Origin: Buxus sempervirens
Taxonomy: Eukaryota; Streptophyta; Magnoliopsida; Buxales; Buxaceae
Direction of reading: 5' to 3'
Length of the DNA: 64,000 bases
Assembly: GCA_947561395.2 (NCBI GenBank)
Contig: OX387184.1
Coordinates: forward strand, 9,158,705-9,222,704
The notes below the pieces were generated by a model that did no database searches, was not told the DNA's origin, and saw nothing but the letters and a program-made list of their open reading frames with translations. This document shows, piece by piece, positions 35,511 to 46,891 of this stretch. Every line of letters begins with the position of its first letter. Position 1 is the stretch's first letter. Both the position numbers and the translations under genes were made by a program.

Positions 35511-37024
35511 TAGAGTTGTAAGTTTTGCCCAAATCGCCCGAAACCCGCCCAACCCAGCCCGAATAACAATCCGATTTAAGAAATAAGTTTGGGTTTGGGC
35601 TAGGCTCAATCTTGAGCCCAAATTTAAGTTTAGGCTGGGCTCGGGCTCGCAAGGTACAACCCAAAAAAAACCCGAACTATATATACAATTAAAAACCTAA
35701 CCTTTGTATCTTGCAACCTCTATACAACTTTGTGTTTATTTTTTGTCTTCTCCCATCTCTCTACTACAACAGAACTACTCGCCCCCCTCACTGCCCCTCT
35801 CTTCTAGCCTCAGTGCCTCACAACTCAAAGACACAACCTAGTAGAGAAATTCCCCAACAAAGGAGCTCGATCGGCAGCAGCTAGCAAGCTTGATTTCGCC
35901 TGCTCCATTCTTCTGCTAAGCACTCTTCTTGTTCGCCTTGTCCATTCATCCTGCATATCAGCTGCCACTTGACTGCTCCACCATCAAGTTCCAAATCTTA
36001 CCCTAGCACGGACAGGTATGTGGAAACTTTCAATGATGATTTCTGATATCCCTTTCAAGCTGTTTGGCACTGAGTTAAGGTTATGTTTTCATTCATAAGA
36101 ATATGCTCACCACATACTAGAAAAGATGGAGGACTTTTCATGTACCTTATCGTTTTGGAGTTTTAGTTAGCCATTTAGCTAACAAGGGGCAGGGGCCTGT
36201 TTGCTTGCAAAAAGAGATAACGACGCTTTAGCCAATTAATAGGCTAATACTTGAATGTTTGTTTGCAAGAAAGAGGAGATAACATCATATCCAACTCAAA
36301 ACTCAACTTTACACGTTTATTGCTACATAGTAAGAAAAACGTCAAGTGAGACCCCATGAATGATCATTACCAGAAAATTTGAACAAAGAAGCAAAGATCT
36401 GGGACCCTTAGATTAGAACCAAAACGTGAAGCAGCAAAGAATGAGTGGCCATTAATTTAGTTAATTTGTTTAAGATAAGGATTTGTTTACACATTTTCAC
36501 CCCTTTGGATCCTTCTATTTTTTAATTTTCTTTCTACTTCTTTGAAACTATCAATCATATGAACACTCTTTGAGTTGAATTACCCTGCCTTAATATGTTC
36601 TAAAATTTTTGTTTGTTTGAAAGTTGTTATTATGTTTCAATATCCTTGCTTTATTATGATACTTAATTTCATAAGCTAGTTTACCTGATACCACAGGTCC
36701 ACAACAAGCTCACAAGTTTGGTGGACTTGTAGGAATCATTTTTTAACCTAATACACAAACAAATCAATGTATGCAAATAAACTTTATTATATATATCGAA
36801 ATTTTCTAGTCTTATATATGTGAATTTATCATTGTATCAAGTAGAAAAAAAGTTTGGGTTGGCCCGAACCCAACCCGAACTCAAGAAATAATTTTAGGGT
36901 TGGGTTTGGGCTCAAAGAGTTTGGGTTTAGGGCGAGCTGAAGAGAGTTTGGGTTCACTAATTTTAATTAGGGTTGAGCCTGAACTCATTGAAACCCAGCC
37001 CAGCCCGTCCTACTTACAGCTATA
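35511..37024. mobile_element. Non-autonomous hAT element, about 1.5 kb
   Basis: The left end begins tagagttgtaagtt. The right end read inward on the minus strand from 37024 is tatagctgtaagta, 11 of 14 identical. The 8 bp outside are gaaaaagg (35503-35510) and gaaaaaag(g) (37025-37033), a near-perfect 8-bp target-site duplication. Just inside both ends are dense cgggtt/aacccg and gcccaacccagcccg motifs, the subterminal repeats typical of hAT elements. The left third holds a TATATATA (35677) and a CT-rich leader-like stretch ending at an ACAG|GTATGT donor (about 36016), resembling a transposase promoter and first non-coding exon. No transposase frame survives, so this looks like an internal-deletion derivative. 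Confidence 0.75.
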
Positions 37025-37300
37025 GAAAAAAGGTCACTTTTCGTCAATAATTATAAAAGCAATCCATCGTAATTGGGAATTACAGAAAATGGTCACTTTT
37101 TATGGATAATGATAAAAATAGTCATCATAATTAAATTACAAGATCACTTTTCAAAAATAATTAAATTTGATGATCACTTTACTTAGGGATTCAAGCACAT
37201 CATACATGGGATACAAGCGTGTTTTATCTACAATTAAATGACACATTTTTTTGAAAAATGACCCTTAAATTCAATTAAGTTTGAAAAAATGATCCTTTTT
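37021..37300. repeat. Degenerate tandem repeat with ggtcacttttt core
   Basis: Three to four imperfect units of about 55-65 bp carry (g)gtcactttt..ataatt.taaa. They start in the hAT element's right flank, at about 37032, 37092, 37144 and 37173. They lie outside the transposon. Confidence 0.5.
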
Positions 37301-39480
37301 TATAATTTTCTCCTTTCTTTATATGAAATTACTTTTCGTAATATCTTTAAATAAGGTAATAGGATTGCCAACAAAGTTGTGAATTTTGCATTAAAGGAGT
37401 TTCCTTGTTTTTGGTTTAACATAGCATTTATATTCCTCCTTTCATGTGTCCTTAAGGAAGACTTGATTGGGTGCGACCATGTACGGATTATTATGAGTAA
37501 TGCCTATAAGGTGAAGTGGTTGGGAGCGATAGCTCATTTCAGAGAAAATCGGGCCACGGTCTAATGAATTGGGTCCCTTTCCATATAATTTCATGGTTTT
37601 GGGAGTCCTGCACAGCCTTGTGGGTCCACGGTGCAACTCATTTTCCATTGTGAAAAGGAAACGTCGTAACATCAAAATGACCATAATATGATAATGGATC
37701 CCGACTACAAGAAGACGTCTTGAACGTTAGACTCTAATTTTGGCCTCTAGTTAATCAAGCGAGCAAATGGGAGACAGATCCCGGTCTGCAACCGAAATCA
37801 CCGGTGCTAAGAATGTGACATTCACTTTGCAAAATCTATCTCTCTTATAAAGGATGAATGCACCGATCATAACAATCCGTGCATAGTTACGAGACCGTTT
37901 CCTCTAATGCCACTCCATGGTACCAAAGCGAAATGCACAGATGGATGCCTGTGATAATGGGGGCCCACACCCACGACCACATCCCATTCGATGGTAGCAC
38001 GGCATCACCGACTGTAGCGCACTAGAGAAAACACATTCACAAAAAAGTGGTTTGCTACTTCCTCCTTTAGAGAGAAAGTACATGTGGCATCATCTCATTC
38101 AAATAGCAAAGTTTGCTTTAAGAGAAAGTATAGATGATTCCAACCCATGAAATCGTCTATCGCAGTTCGCAGGCATACCACCTTTTATGATACAAGCAGC
38201 ATCCCACAGCAACTGCATCGTCTATGGACTCACTGTTTCAACCCCTGACTACTTAAACTAAAATTTTTTATATCAATGGTTCCATGTAATAAAACCTCGT
38301 ACATGTACATGTTAATTGGAGTGCAACGCGTGTTTAGATTTTACTAATGACAGGCCAATGTTCCGTCCCGAGTCCTCGGACACAAGTCTCTTCCCGACTT
38401 CCTCTGTATTAGTAGAATATGTGCTTGACGTGCAGAGTAAATTTAAATTTTATTAAACTAATAATAAACAAAGTAACAAAGAAAAAAAGCAAAGTAAATA
38501 CCGTCCGACGTGTTGGATAGAGAAAGCAAGGCGTTGGTCGGTGGATCTCGACAGCGAAAGAGAAAAAGAGCTACAGTGCCTAGAGTACATGCACATCGCA
38601 TTGCATAGCTTATCTCCTCCCGACAACCAAAGCCCTTTTCTCCGAGGTTACGGTTTTAACCCTCACCCTCGCCTTGGGATCTCTGAAACTTACCCATTAT
38701 TTGATGAAACCGTGTGGACCACGGCCTAGCGTTATTATGATTAGCATATCTTGGGTAATGTTCTAACTTGATTAGGTTAACTATTATGGTCTTTGGTGAC
38801 TAGAAATCCGTGGGAATCCTTGGCTGAATATCTGTTGGTCCAATGGTAAAGCATGTCCCCACGTAAGCTTACATGTACACACCCTCTACCAGCAGATCTT
38901 CCAATGTGAGGGTCCAATTAATAGGTTCGTTGGTCGGTAACATGATTTACCCTAGCATATATTGGGTAACGTTCTAACTTGATTACCTTATTATTATAGT
39001 CGGTAACATAGTCTACCGGACTGGACAATACCGGTCCAAACCATCCGATCCAACATGGGACCAGAGAGTATGGTCAGCTACATTGACAAACAATAGATTT
39101 TTTTAAGTCTCTCCTTGATTGGCCTGGACCGCGTTGTCTGTTAGGTGTAATAAAATTTGTAATGGGATGGAGCACCGTCGGTCGTTGGTCTCGGTTCGGT
39201 GAACATTGATCAATAATTGCCCAATAAAGCTTATTTAGATAATATCACTTCTCATTAAGAATAACATATGACACAACAAATATTATTAGAACTTATATAG
39301 ATCAAAATATTACATGCATGGCTAATTTAGGGTAATTTTGCTAAATGTACAATCTAGGTTAGTAGTTGCTAGAGAAACAAAACTAAAAAAAAGGAGGAGA
39401 AAAAAACAGAGGGAGAGAAAAAGTGACAGAAATAGCTGAGGTTAACGTTGTCATTTTGGTCCCACTACACGACCATCATG
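37300..39480. other. Intergenic region with no supported gene
   Basis: Short frames at 37379-37564 and 38541-38729 have no family features. One imperfect direct repeat is visible: tagcatat(c/a)ttgggtaa(t/c)gttctaacttgatta at about 38742 and again at about 38954, roughly 210 bp apart. A palindromic cgagtcctcgg lies at 38369. Confidence 0.4.
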
Positions 39481-39814
39481 TATGTCTCATATACTCTCTC
39501 TTGAAGCAATAAAGTAGATAGAGAAAGTAGAAAAGTTGATTCCCCTGCCACGTGTAATCCTGGATCGTGAGAAGAACAGGCAAACCAATCCCAGGAGAAA
39601 TGCGGCTCTGCTTACGTCAGCCTCGCGTCCGGATCGTTTCCGATTATACGCCGAAAGAAGAACAGAAGCTTCGTTCCTCCACTCTCTCCCTCCCACACAA
39701 GGAGCGACTGTGCACCGGATTTGGGAAAAAGAAAAGAGAAAAAAAAAAAAACAACGGCAATGGAAGGGAGCTGATAACCCAAACTAGACGTCAGGGAAAC
39801 CCCCAAAAAAAGCC
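39481..39814 (+). promoter_or_regulatory. Formin promoter-proximal region and leader
   Basis: The sequence ccacgtgtaatcc at 39548-39560 contains a G-box (CACGTG 39549-39554) of the ABRE type. A long purine-rich stretch with a poly-A run (39739-39750) lies just before the start codon and is probably 5' UTR. Confidence 0.35.
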
Positions 39815-42800
39815 ATGAAAGCTACTGATATGGAAATCTCCTCGATTCTCTTATTCTTTCTGTGTATTGCAGCAACTCATTCAAGAAGGGTCTCTGGAAT
39901 TCAAGCTTTGGGCGATGTCACCCACAGAAGAAATCTACACCAGCCATTGTTTCCGGTCGGATCGACGCCTCCACCAGCAGCAGAGCCCCCACCTCCAACC
40001 CCAGATTTATCGAGCCCAGACCAGCCCTTCTTTCCGGAAGTCCCAACCGGGCCAACCCCAGATCAGACCCAGACTCCCCCTGCTCCTCCTACTAATATCT
40101 CCAATCCAATGCCCACTGCAACCCAGCCTACCAATCCCAGCAAGAAGGTGGCCATCGCCGTCTCTGTTGGGGTTGTCACTTTGGGTATGCTCTCGGCCCT
40201 CGCGTTTTTTCTGTATCGCCACCGGGTTAAACACCCGGCTGAGTCTCGGAAGCTCGTCGGAGGGAACTCCCAGCGGCTCTCACAAGAATCGACAGCACCT
40301 GCTGCTTCCGATTTGCTCTACCTCGGAACAGTGGAGCCTTCCAATCGCAGAGTGGTTGTTGAATCAAATGGAGAAATTGGTTCTCCCTACCACAAGCTGA
40401 GCTCAATCCGTAGTTCGGAGCTGCACCGACCAAGTCCTGAGCTCCAGCCACTGCCGCCTCTGACCAGGCGTCCGCAAAGAAATTCGCCACAGGCCACGTC
40501 GTCTGATGAGGAGAGTCAGGAGACATTTTACACTGCACCGGGTTCAATTGCAGGGAATGGTGAGAGCCCCTACAGAGGTGTTACACGCCAGAGTTCTCCT
40601 ACAACCAACAACCCGGCGATCAGTGTGAAAGCTACGACCCATAATACGAATTCTATTCCTCAGTCTAGAAGAACTTCTCCAAAATCACGCCTTTCCATTT
40701 CGCGTCCTGATACGAAACATGTCATCGTTCCATCACCAGTGCCTCCTGTGCCACAACCACCACCGCCCCCTCCGCCGCCACATCCACCGCAGCAGCTTCA
40801 AGCTCAGAACAGTCAACCTACAACATCATCTCCTCCCTACAGGCCGGCAATATTTCCATCATTACCTTCAATACCAAGTATGGTACTTCTTCGGTCAATA
40901 AAAAATCCGTCCCCGTATGAATCGAAAATTCCGGTCCCCCCTCCACCTCCGCCGCCGCCGCCGCCGCCACCACCACCAGTGACACCAGGGAAAACTAAAC
41001 CCTCACAAACTAGTGCCTCACTGATGCCCGTCCAACCATTGACCGGCCCCTCATCTCGTACGCCGAACCTGAAGGCCACTTCTTCACATGAGGCACCAAG
41101 AATTGCAGCAGAAGTTGATCAAGGTAGTGGCTCTTTAGAGCGGCAAAACTCGGATGATGTGGATGGATCAAAACGCAGATTGAAACCCTTGCATTGGGAC
41201 AAAGTACGGGCAACCTCAGACCGAGCCATGGTGTGGGACCAGCTGAAATCAAGCTCGTTTCAGTGAGTATACTCTTAATTTGTGAGACTTTCGGTTGAGC
41301 CTTCAACAACAGAGTCGATCTTGAAGATATCTGTCATTTACTTTCAGGTTGAATGAAGACATGATAGAAACGCTTTTTGGCTTCAATTCAACAAATAAAT
41401 TAGAGAAAGAAGCAACTAGAAAATCAGTTCTTCCTTCGCTTGAACAAGAGACCAGAGTGTTGGACCCCAAGAAGTCACAGAACATAGCTATACTTTTAAG
41501 GGCATTGAATGTGACGCGGGATGAGGTGTCTGAAGCACTCGTAGATGGTGAGTCCTTCCTTTTCCTCGATTCATGGTTAGTTAATGAATGCTCGTTAAGC
41601 TCATTTATCAATAGATTTGGCAGGTCTTAAATGCAGTTATTCATGTAACAAGTACTCTATATTTGATTTACTTTCCATCTTCCTCTGAGATTTCTTCTTC
41701 CTGTTTTGACACTTTCAATCTAGGCTTTTTGTCAAAGATAGAGATAAATGCAATGTGACTCGTCATCCTGTTGTTCTAATTGTCGTTAAAAATCTGTTGT
41801 AGTTGAGTTCAGACACAAATTAAGTTTGATTATAAACTGGCCCATTACAATCCACACCACTTGCGGAAGTAAATGACTATATGTATATTGTTAATTTTGG
41901 CAAGTAAATGAAATTTGTGTTCTGGGACAACAGGTAATCCTGATGGTTTAGGTTCTGAGCTTTTGGAAACTTTGGTGAAGATGGCTCCAACCAAAGAGGA
42001 AGAAATAAAACTGAGAAACTACAATGGTGACATGTCAAAGCTAGGGTCTGCGGAGCGATTTCTCAAGGCAGTGTTGGATATCCCATTTGCCTTCAAGAGA
42101 GTTGATGCCATGCTCTATCGAGCCAATTTTGATGGAGAAGTAAAATACTTGAGGAAATCATTTGAAACCCTGGAGGTACCGTTGCTCAATACTCCTGACT
42201 TGTTTTATGCAGTGTTTCTTGGAATGTAATGTCAATGCTATCAGGCAGCTTTGCTATCCAAACCACTCAATTACATTGCATATCTATTCCAAATACAGTA
42301 AACGTGTAAAAGGAATGGCTACAGTTTTTAATATTTTAACTGGTAGTCCATATGGAGAAAATCAAGAGTACTTCGCAATGAAGTACATGAGATTACTATG
42401 GGCACTGGATTGAAAATATGAGATTTATCTTCTTTTTCCGTCCTTTTTATTTTGTTTTTGAAATCAATGTACCCTTAGAGAATTCTTTATAAGATGAATC
42501 TCATTATCCTTTTGCAGATAGCAAGTGAAGAATTGAAGAACAGTCGGTTGTTCCTCAAACTATTGGAAGCAGTTCTTAGGACAGGAAACAGAATGAATGT
42601 TGGCACTTACCGCGGTGAAGCAAGAGCTTTTAAGCTTGATTCCCTCCTAAAGCTTGTTGATGTGAAAGGAAGAGATGGGAAGACAACATTGCTCCACTTC
42701 GTGGTCCAAGAGATTGTTAGGTCTGAGGGTGCAGGTTCTGATCCTGCAAGTGATAATCTTCCGAACCTAATGCAATCTAAATTGAAGGAGGAAGATTTAA

Positions 42801-43312
42801 AGAAACAAGATTTGCAGATCGTGGCTGGACTGAGCAGAGAGCTCAGCAATGTCAAAAAAGCAGCTGGAATGGACTCAGATGTCCTAAGCAGTTATGTGGT
42901 AAAGCTTGAGATGGGACTTGACAAAGTCAGGTCAGTTTTGCAATATAAAATGTCAGGTGTACAGGGCAAATTCTTTGAGGCGATGAGGATATTTCTGAAG
43001 GAGGCCGAAGATGAAATTGCTAGGATAAAGGCTGAAGAGCGAAAGGCTCTATCCCTTGTAAAGGATGTTACTGAATATTTTCATGGAGACACAGCGAAGG
43101 AGGAAGCCCATCCCCTCAGGATCTTTATGATCGTAAGAGACTTCCTATCAGTGTTGGATCAGGTATGCAAGGAAGTGGGAAAAATGCAGGAAAGGACATT
43201 GGTGGGCTCTGCTAGATCATTTCGGATATCGGCAAACCTCCCGCTGCCAGTTCTTAATAGATATAATAAGAGACAAGATGTAAGTTCAGATGAGGAAAGT
43301 TCATCTCCATGA
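39815..43312 (+). CDS. Class I formin-like protein (FH1-FH2, membrane-anchored), 4 exons, 894 aa
   Basis: Class I plant formins nucleate actin filaments at the plasma membrane. Exons: 39815-41262, 41348-41547, 41934-42175 and 42518-43312, with GT-AG introns and exact phases (2685 nt). Domain order: signal peptide ([18 protein letters not shown], about 6-23); extracellular Pro-rich wall-binding region (about 45-100); transmembrane helix [20 protein letters not shown] (about 113-132) then YRHR; a cytoplasmic Ser-rich linker; FH1 with two Pro clusters (about 305-330 and 375-390); FH2 from [12 protein letters not shown] at about 452 to residue 870. FH2 landmarks include [52 protein letters not shown] and [21 protein letters not shown] second Met at codon 6 would give a cleaner signal peptide and may be the true start. 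The exact orthologue number is not assigned. Confidence 0.94.
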
Positions 43313-44100
43313 AGGTTACATGAAGGTGAAGCACCCGATTTCTTCACAATCCAATCAATTAAGGGATACACCTATTGAAACAAGTTTTCTGAAAATGCTG
43401 GAGGATTAGACAAAGCTGATTAAGAACTTTTACAGCTCTTTGAGGAAATTTTCATCCTCACCAGGATCCGATTCACACAGTGAATTACAAGTCCCCACTT
43501 CATGAGTATTGTCATGACAGAAAGAATAATATGAGCCAGAGAAATCAAGCTTCTGCATCAGGGTTATCCACACACAAGGATAGATCCTATTGAAGACTAT
43601 CAACACCAAAAGGCAACATCACTTAGAGGCATAAGCAGTCACATACTGCACAAATAGTACTGGTTCTGATACAGCAACAACAAATACCCTTTCTTCCCCA
43701 CTTAGCAAGAATTCATTTAGACGGTCTTCTTTTGTAAAAATAATCTTCACACGACATTTTCAAGAACCGCCATCATACACTTTCCGTGTCTTTTTAAGAA
43801 ATAATGGTCGAAGATTGAAACTTATATCTATGAAAATCAGTCGATTGTTTATTGCTCTTGTTGCATGTTAGGATTTACTGATGTCCATTTATTGTTGGGT
43901 TCAAGAATGACAGTTCAAGGATCAGTTCTCCTGTTCATTGAGACTATATTATAAATAATTATTCAACTCTTTCCTAGTCTCTGTTGCACTCTCATGGTCT
44001 CACCTCTAATTGACTAAAAAAATGTAATTATTAACTAGATAGCTCGCCTACCAAAAAAAAAAAAACTAGATAGCTCAAACAATAATTCTTAACATCAAAC
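43313..44100. other. Formin 3' UTR and spacer
   Basis: No coding features are seen. The stretch to about 43950 probably includes the formin 3' UTR. It ends at the micro-LINE insertion near 44033. Confidence 0.4.
44033..44076 (+). mobile_element. Ultra-short LINE insertion with 13-bp target-site duplication
   Basis: The word aactagatagctc occurs at 44033-44045 and 44064-44076. The 18-bp insert is gcctacc followed by a run of A, that is, a plus-strand LINE 3' end with poly-A tail and almost nothing else. Confidence 0.65.
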
Positions 44101-44109
44101 TAGTACTGA

Positions 44110-44451
44110 GTGAAGATCAATGAATCTGAACAGTTTACGGTTACAGCGAAGAAAATGCAAAGAATTCGCGGCTGGAGACATGGAGGGAATTACAACCACC
44201 GAACCACGTACCTTGAGCACATCTCCGAGTGTTTTTTTCTGTTTGGGTTTGAGAGGCGCGGGGGGCAGCCAAAATCTGCCGATCTTATACAGTATGATGA
44301 TCCAATATTGCATAACCATGTGTATCTACCGTATGCCAACGATCAATGCCGTCAGATAATTGCTGCGGATATTAAAGGATTTGATCAACTATTCCATGGG
44401 TCCTACCCAGACCAAGTGTTCACTGATTTGCCGATCAAACCTTTTCAATGA
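44110..44451 (+). CDS. Unrecognised 113-codon ORF
   Basis: The longest frame here begins MKINESEQFTVTAKKMQRIRG and contains HVYLPYANDQCRQIIAADIK, then GFDQLFHGSYPDQVFTDLP. I do not recognise it. Overlapping frames of similar length exist at 44360-44659 (+) and 44389-44583 (-). The region may be a fragment of a decayed gene or chance. There is no splice or promoter evidence. Confidence 0.2.
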   Translation: MKINESEQFTVTAKKMQRIRGWRHGGNYNHRTTYLEHISECFFLFGFERRGGQPKSADLIQYDDPILHNHVYLPYANDQCRQIIAADIKGFDQLFHGSYPDQVFTDLPIKPFQ

Positions 44452-44735
44452 TCGGAGGCACCACCTCCTCGTGTACCATACTTTTTGGTGTGACGTGGCT
44501 TCGATTCTGACCACAAACCTGTGGAAGGAGATGGACACATTGCTGCGAAACCAGTTAGATCTCCGTAGTTTGACGCCAATCAAACTCTTCTATCAAGTCT
44601 TTTATGCGTTGGAGAAAGGAGAAGGAACGGAAGAAGAATCCGAGGTGATGTGGGGCTGAGCTACTCATTTTTCTCTTAAATGGGTATTGCTTTTTCTCAG
44701 TAGGTAGCAGAAGGGGTACTAATCATTTGGGCCAA

Positions 44736-46891
44736 ATGCAAGCTCTCAAAGCAACAGCACCTAGTGGAAGACTCAACCCTTTTCTTTCATCTGAACCAGT
44801 CTCTAAGGCTTATTTCTTCTTTTTCAAGGTATTTATCTTACTCATCCTTGACCATTTCTTTTCCTATTTCAATCTCTGAAAGGTTGTTACCAGCTCATTT
44901 TGTTTTTATCTGGTTTGTCCAGAACCCCATTTCAAAATCCAACGATATATCATCAAAACAGGACTCTTTCGTTAGGGGCCAGTTCGATAGCAGGCACTTC
45001 CTGGGGTTCAGTTCGAGTCGTCGGAGTAGAAATCGAACAGGTGATTGATTCAAACATTCTATTTTTACCTTTTTGAGTATTCCCCTTTTTTTCAGGGAAT
45101 TTGATTTTTTTTTGTAGATTATTTGGAGTAATCAGAACAACAGTTTTTCTATTTAGGTTTCTGACTTCTTTCTTTTCTTTTTTTTTCCCCCTTTTTTGGG
45201 ACTTTGAAGGAATTGTAGCCTCACCAAGTTGTGTTCTTCCATTAACTGAAGAAAATGTTGAGAGAGTTCTGGATGAAGTTCGGCCAGGCCTGATGGCTGA
45301 TGGAGGGAATGTTGCTTTACATGAGATTGATGGTCTTGTTGTGGTATTGAAGTTACAAGGGGCATGTGGGTCATGTCCAAGCTCAACCATGACATTGAAG
45401 ATGGGAATTGAAACTCGCCTTAGGGATAAAATACCTGAAATTCAGGAAGTAGAGCAGATCCTTGACACTGAGACTGGACTTGAACTCAATGTGGAAAATG
45501 TTGAAAAGGTGAGAAAGTGTCTCTCATGGGATTCAATACTTAGGCTGCATTTGGGGTTGCTTAATTAAGCATTTTGTTTCAACTTATGACTTATTAAAGC
45601 ATTTTTTATATTAAGTGATTAATTAAGCAATATCAAATGCAGCATTAATTTATCAGTTTACCTGTAATGTTTCACTAAGTAAACCTAAGAATTGTTTTCT
45701 GAAACGAATTAGAATTAGACATTTCAGTGACAGGAGCAGTTCAATTACACTTGAGAATGTCTGAATGAGAGAGCATTTCACTGGCTACCAAATAAATATT
45801 ATCTTTTCTTCAAACTATAGGTTCCATGCAAATGCTTGACACTCATTTAGATTTCCTTCCTCATTCTTGAAAGATTATACAAGCTTTTCAATTAAGCTAG
45901 ATATTACATGACCAGCTAGCTTTATCAGCAAGAGGAATAGAAAAGCCATCGTTTGAAACACAAATCATCTCTTGGGATCTCTCCCCGATTTTAGGCAAAA
46001 AGATTGCTTTATGTTCCATTTGTGATGCAGAGCAAAAAAAAAAAAAGGATTTTAGGACATGAAAACATTCCTTGCATCTTCCTATCTCAAGATAAGTTTT
46101 TCTTTAGTCTAATCCTTTTTCTTAGAGATGCATAAGAGTTTTTATCAAATAAGAAATTAGGTATTGATAAATTTTATGAGGGAGAAGATGCAGATATCAC
46201 TGTATTGGATCACAGAGGTTTTAATCCTAGAACTGTATCCATTTTGCACCATCGATGAGTTTGGTTTAAAGTTACCATCCATATTTTTTTATTTACGATT
46301 TCTGTTCACTTTGATGTTGCCAAAGGAGAGAAGTTAAAGAACTTTTACCATCCATCTTTTTAATTTACAATTTCATACCTTCTGCCTTCAAATTGTGAAG
46401 TTTAAGCTACTGACCGAGTGTTGAGTGATCCCATTTATTTTCAAGTTGTCCTATTCTTTAATATTTACCCACAGGCTTCTAATGTTACATTATAAGCATA
46501 TTAGCATGAAGGAACATCGGAACTCAAACCCAAGTCTTCATTTGTTGATCGTCAACCCAAGTCTTGATGTCATCTTCTTGTAGACCTAACTGAGATTGCC
46601 AGAACTTTAGTTCTCATATCAATTGAACTCATTTCAGTTGTGTTGAAGATAAATAAGAGACCATTAAAATTAAATGCCTCAAATTTATTTGCCTTTCAGG
46701 TTCTTGCAGAGATAAGACCGTACCTTGCTGGCACAGGAGGCGGAGTACTAGAACTTATTCAAATCAATGGGTATGTTGTCAATGTCCGGCTCAGTGGGCC
46801 TGCAGCAAGTGTCATGACTGTTCGTGTTGCTCTAACACAGAAACTGAGAGAAAAGATACCGGGCATAGCTGCTGTCCAGCTTACAGAATAG
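44736..46891 (+). CDS. NFU2: Plastid NifU-like Fe-S cluster scaffold (NFU2/NFU3 type), 4 exons, 233 aa
   Basis: NFU2/3 assemble and deliver 4Fe-4S clusters in plastids, for example to photosystem I. Exons: 44736-44828, 44923-45040, 45210-45508 and 46700-46891 (702 nt, GT-AG, phases join). Residues 1-70 are Ser/Arg-rich and fit a chloroplast transit peptide ([20 protein letters not shown]). The first NifU C-terminal-type domain spans about 80-155: [20 protein letters not shown], then [20 protein letters not shown] with the cluster-ligating CxxC at C123/C126. The second, degenerate domain spans about 167-233 ([20 protein letters not shown]) and reads [11 protein letters not shown] where the CxxC would be, exactly as in plastid NFU1-3. 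The length matches Arabidopsis NFU2 (235 aa). The choice between NFU2 and NFU3 is not certain. Intron 3 is 1.2 kb. Confidence 0.92.
45988..46056 (+). mobile_element. Possible short retroposon with poly-A in NFU intron 3
   Basis: The word gattttagg appears before (45988-45996) and after (about 46047-46055) a 50-bp insert that ends in a run of A. The insert resembles a short 3' remnant of a retroposon. The repeat is only 9 bp, so chance is possible. Confidence 0.35.

Noticed and set aside
38820-38900. tRNA-like text ggtccaatggtaaagc
   Set aside because: No matching B box or cloverleaf arms could be formed.
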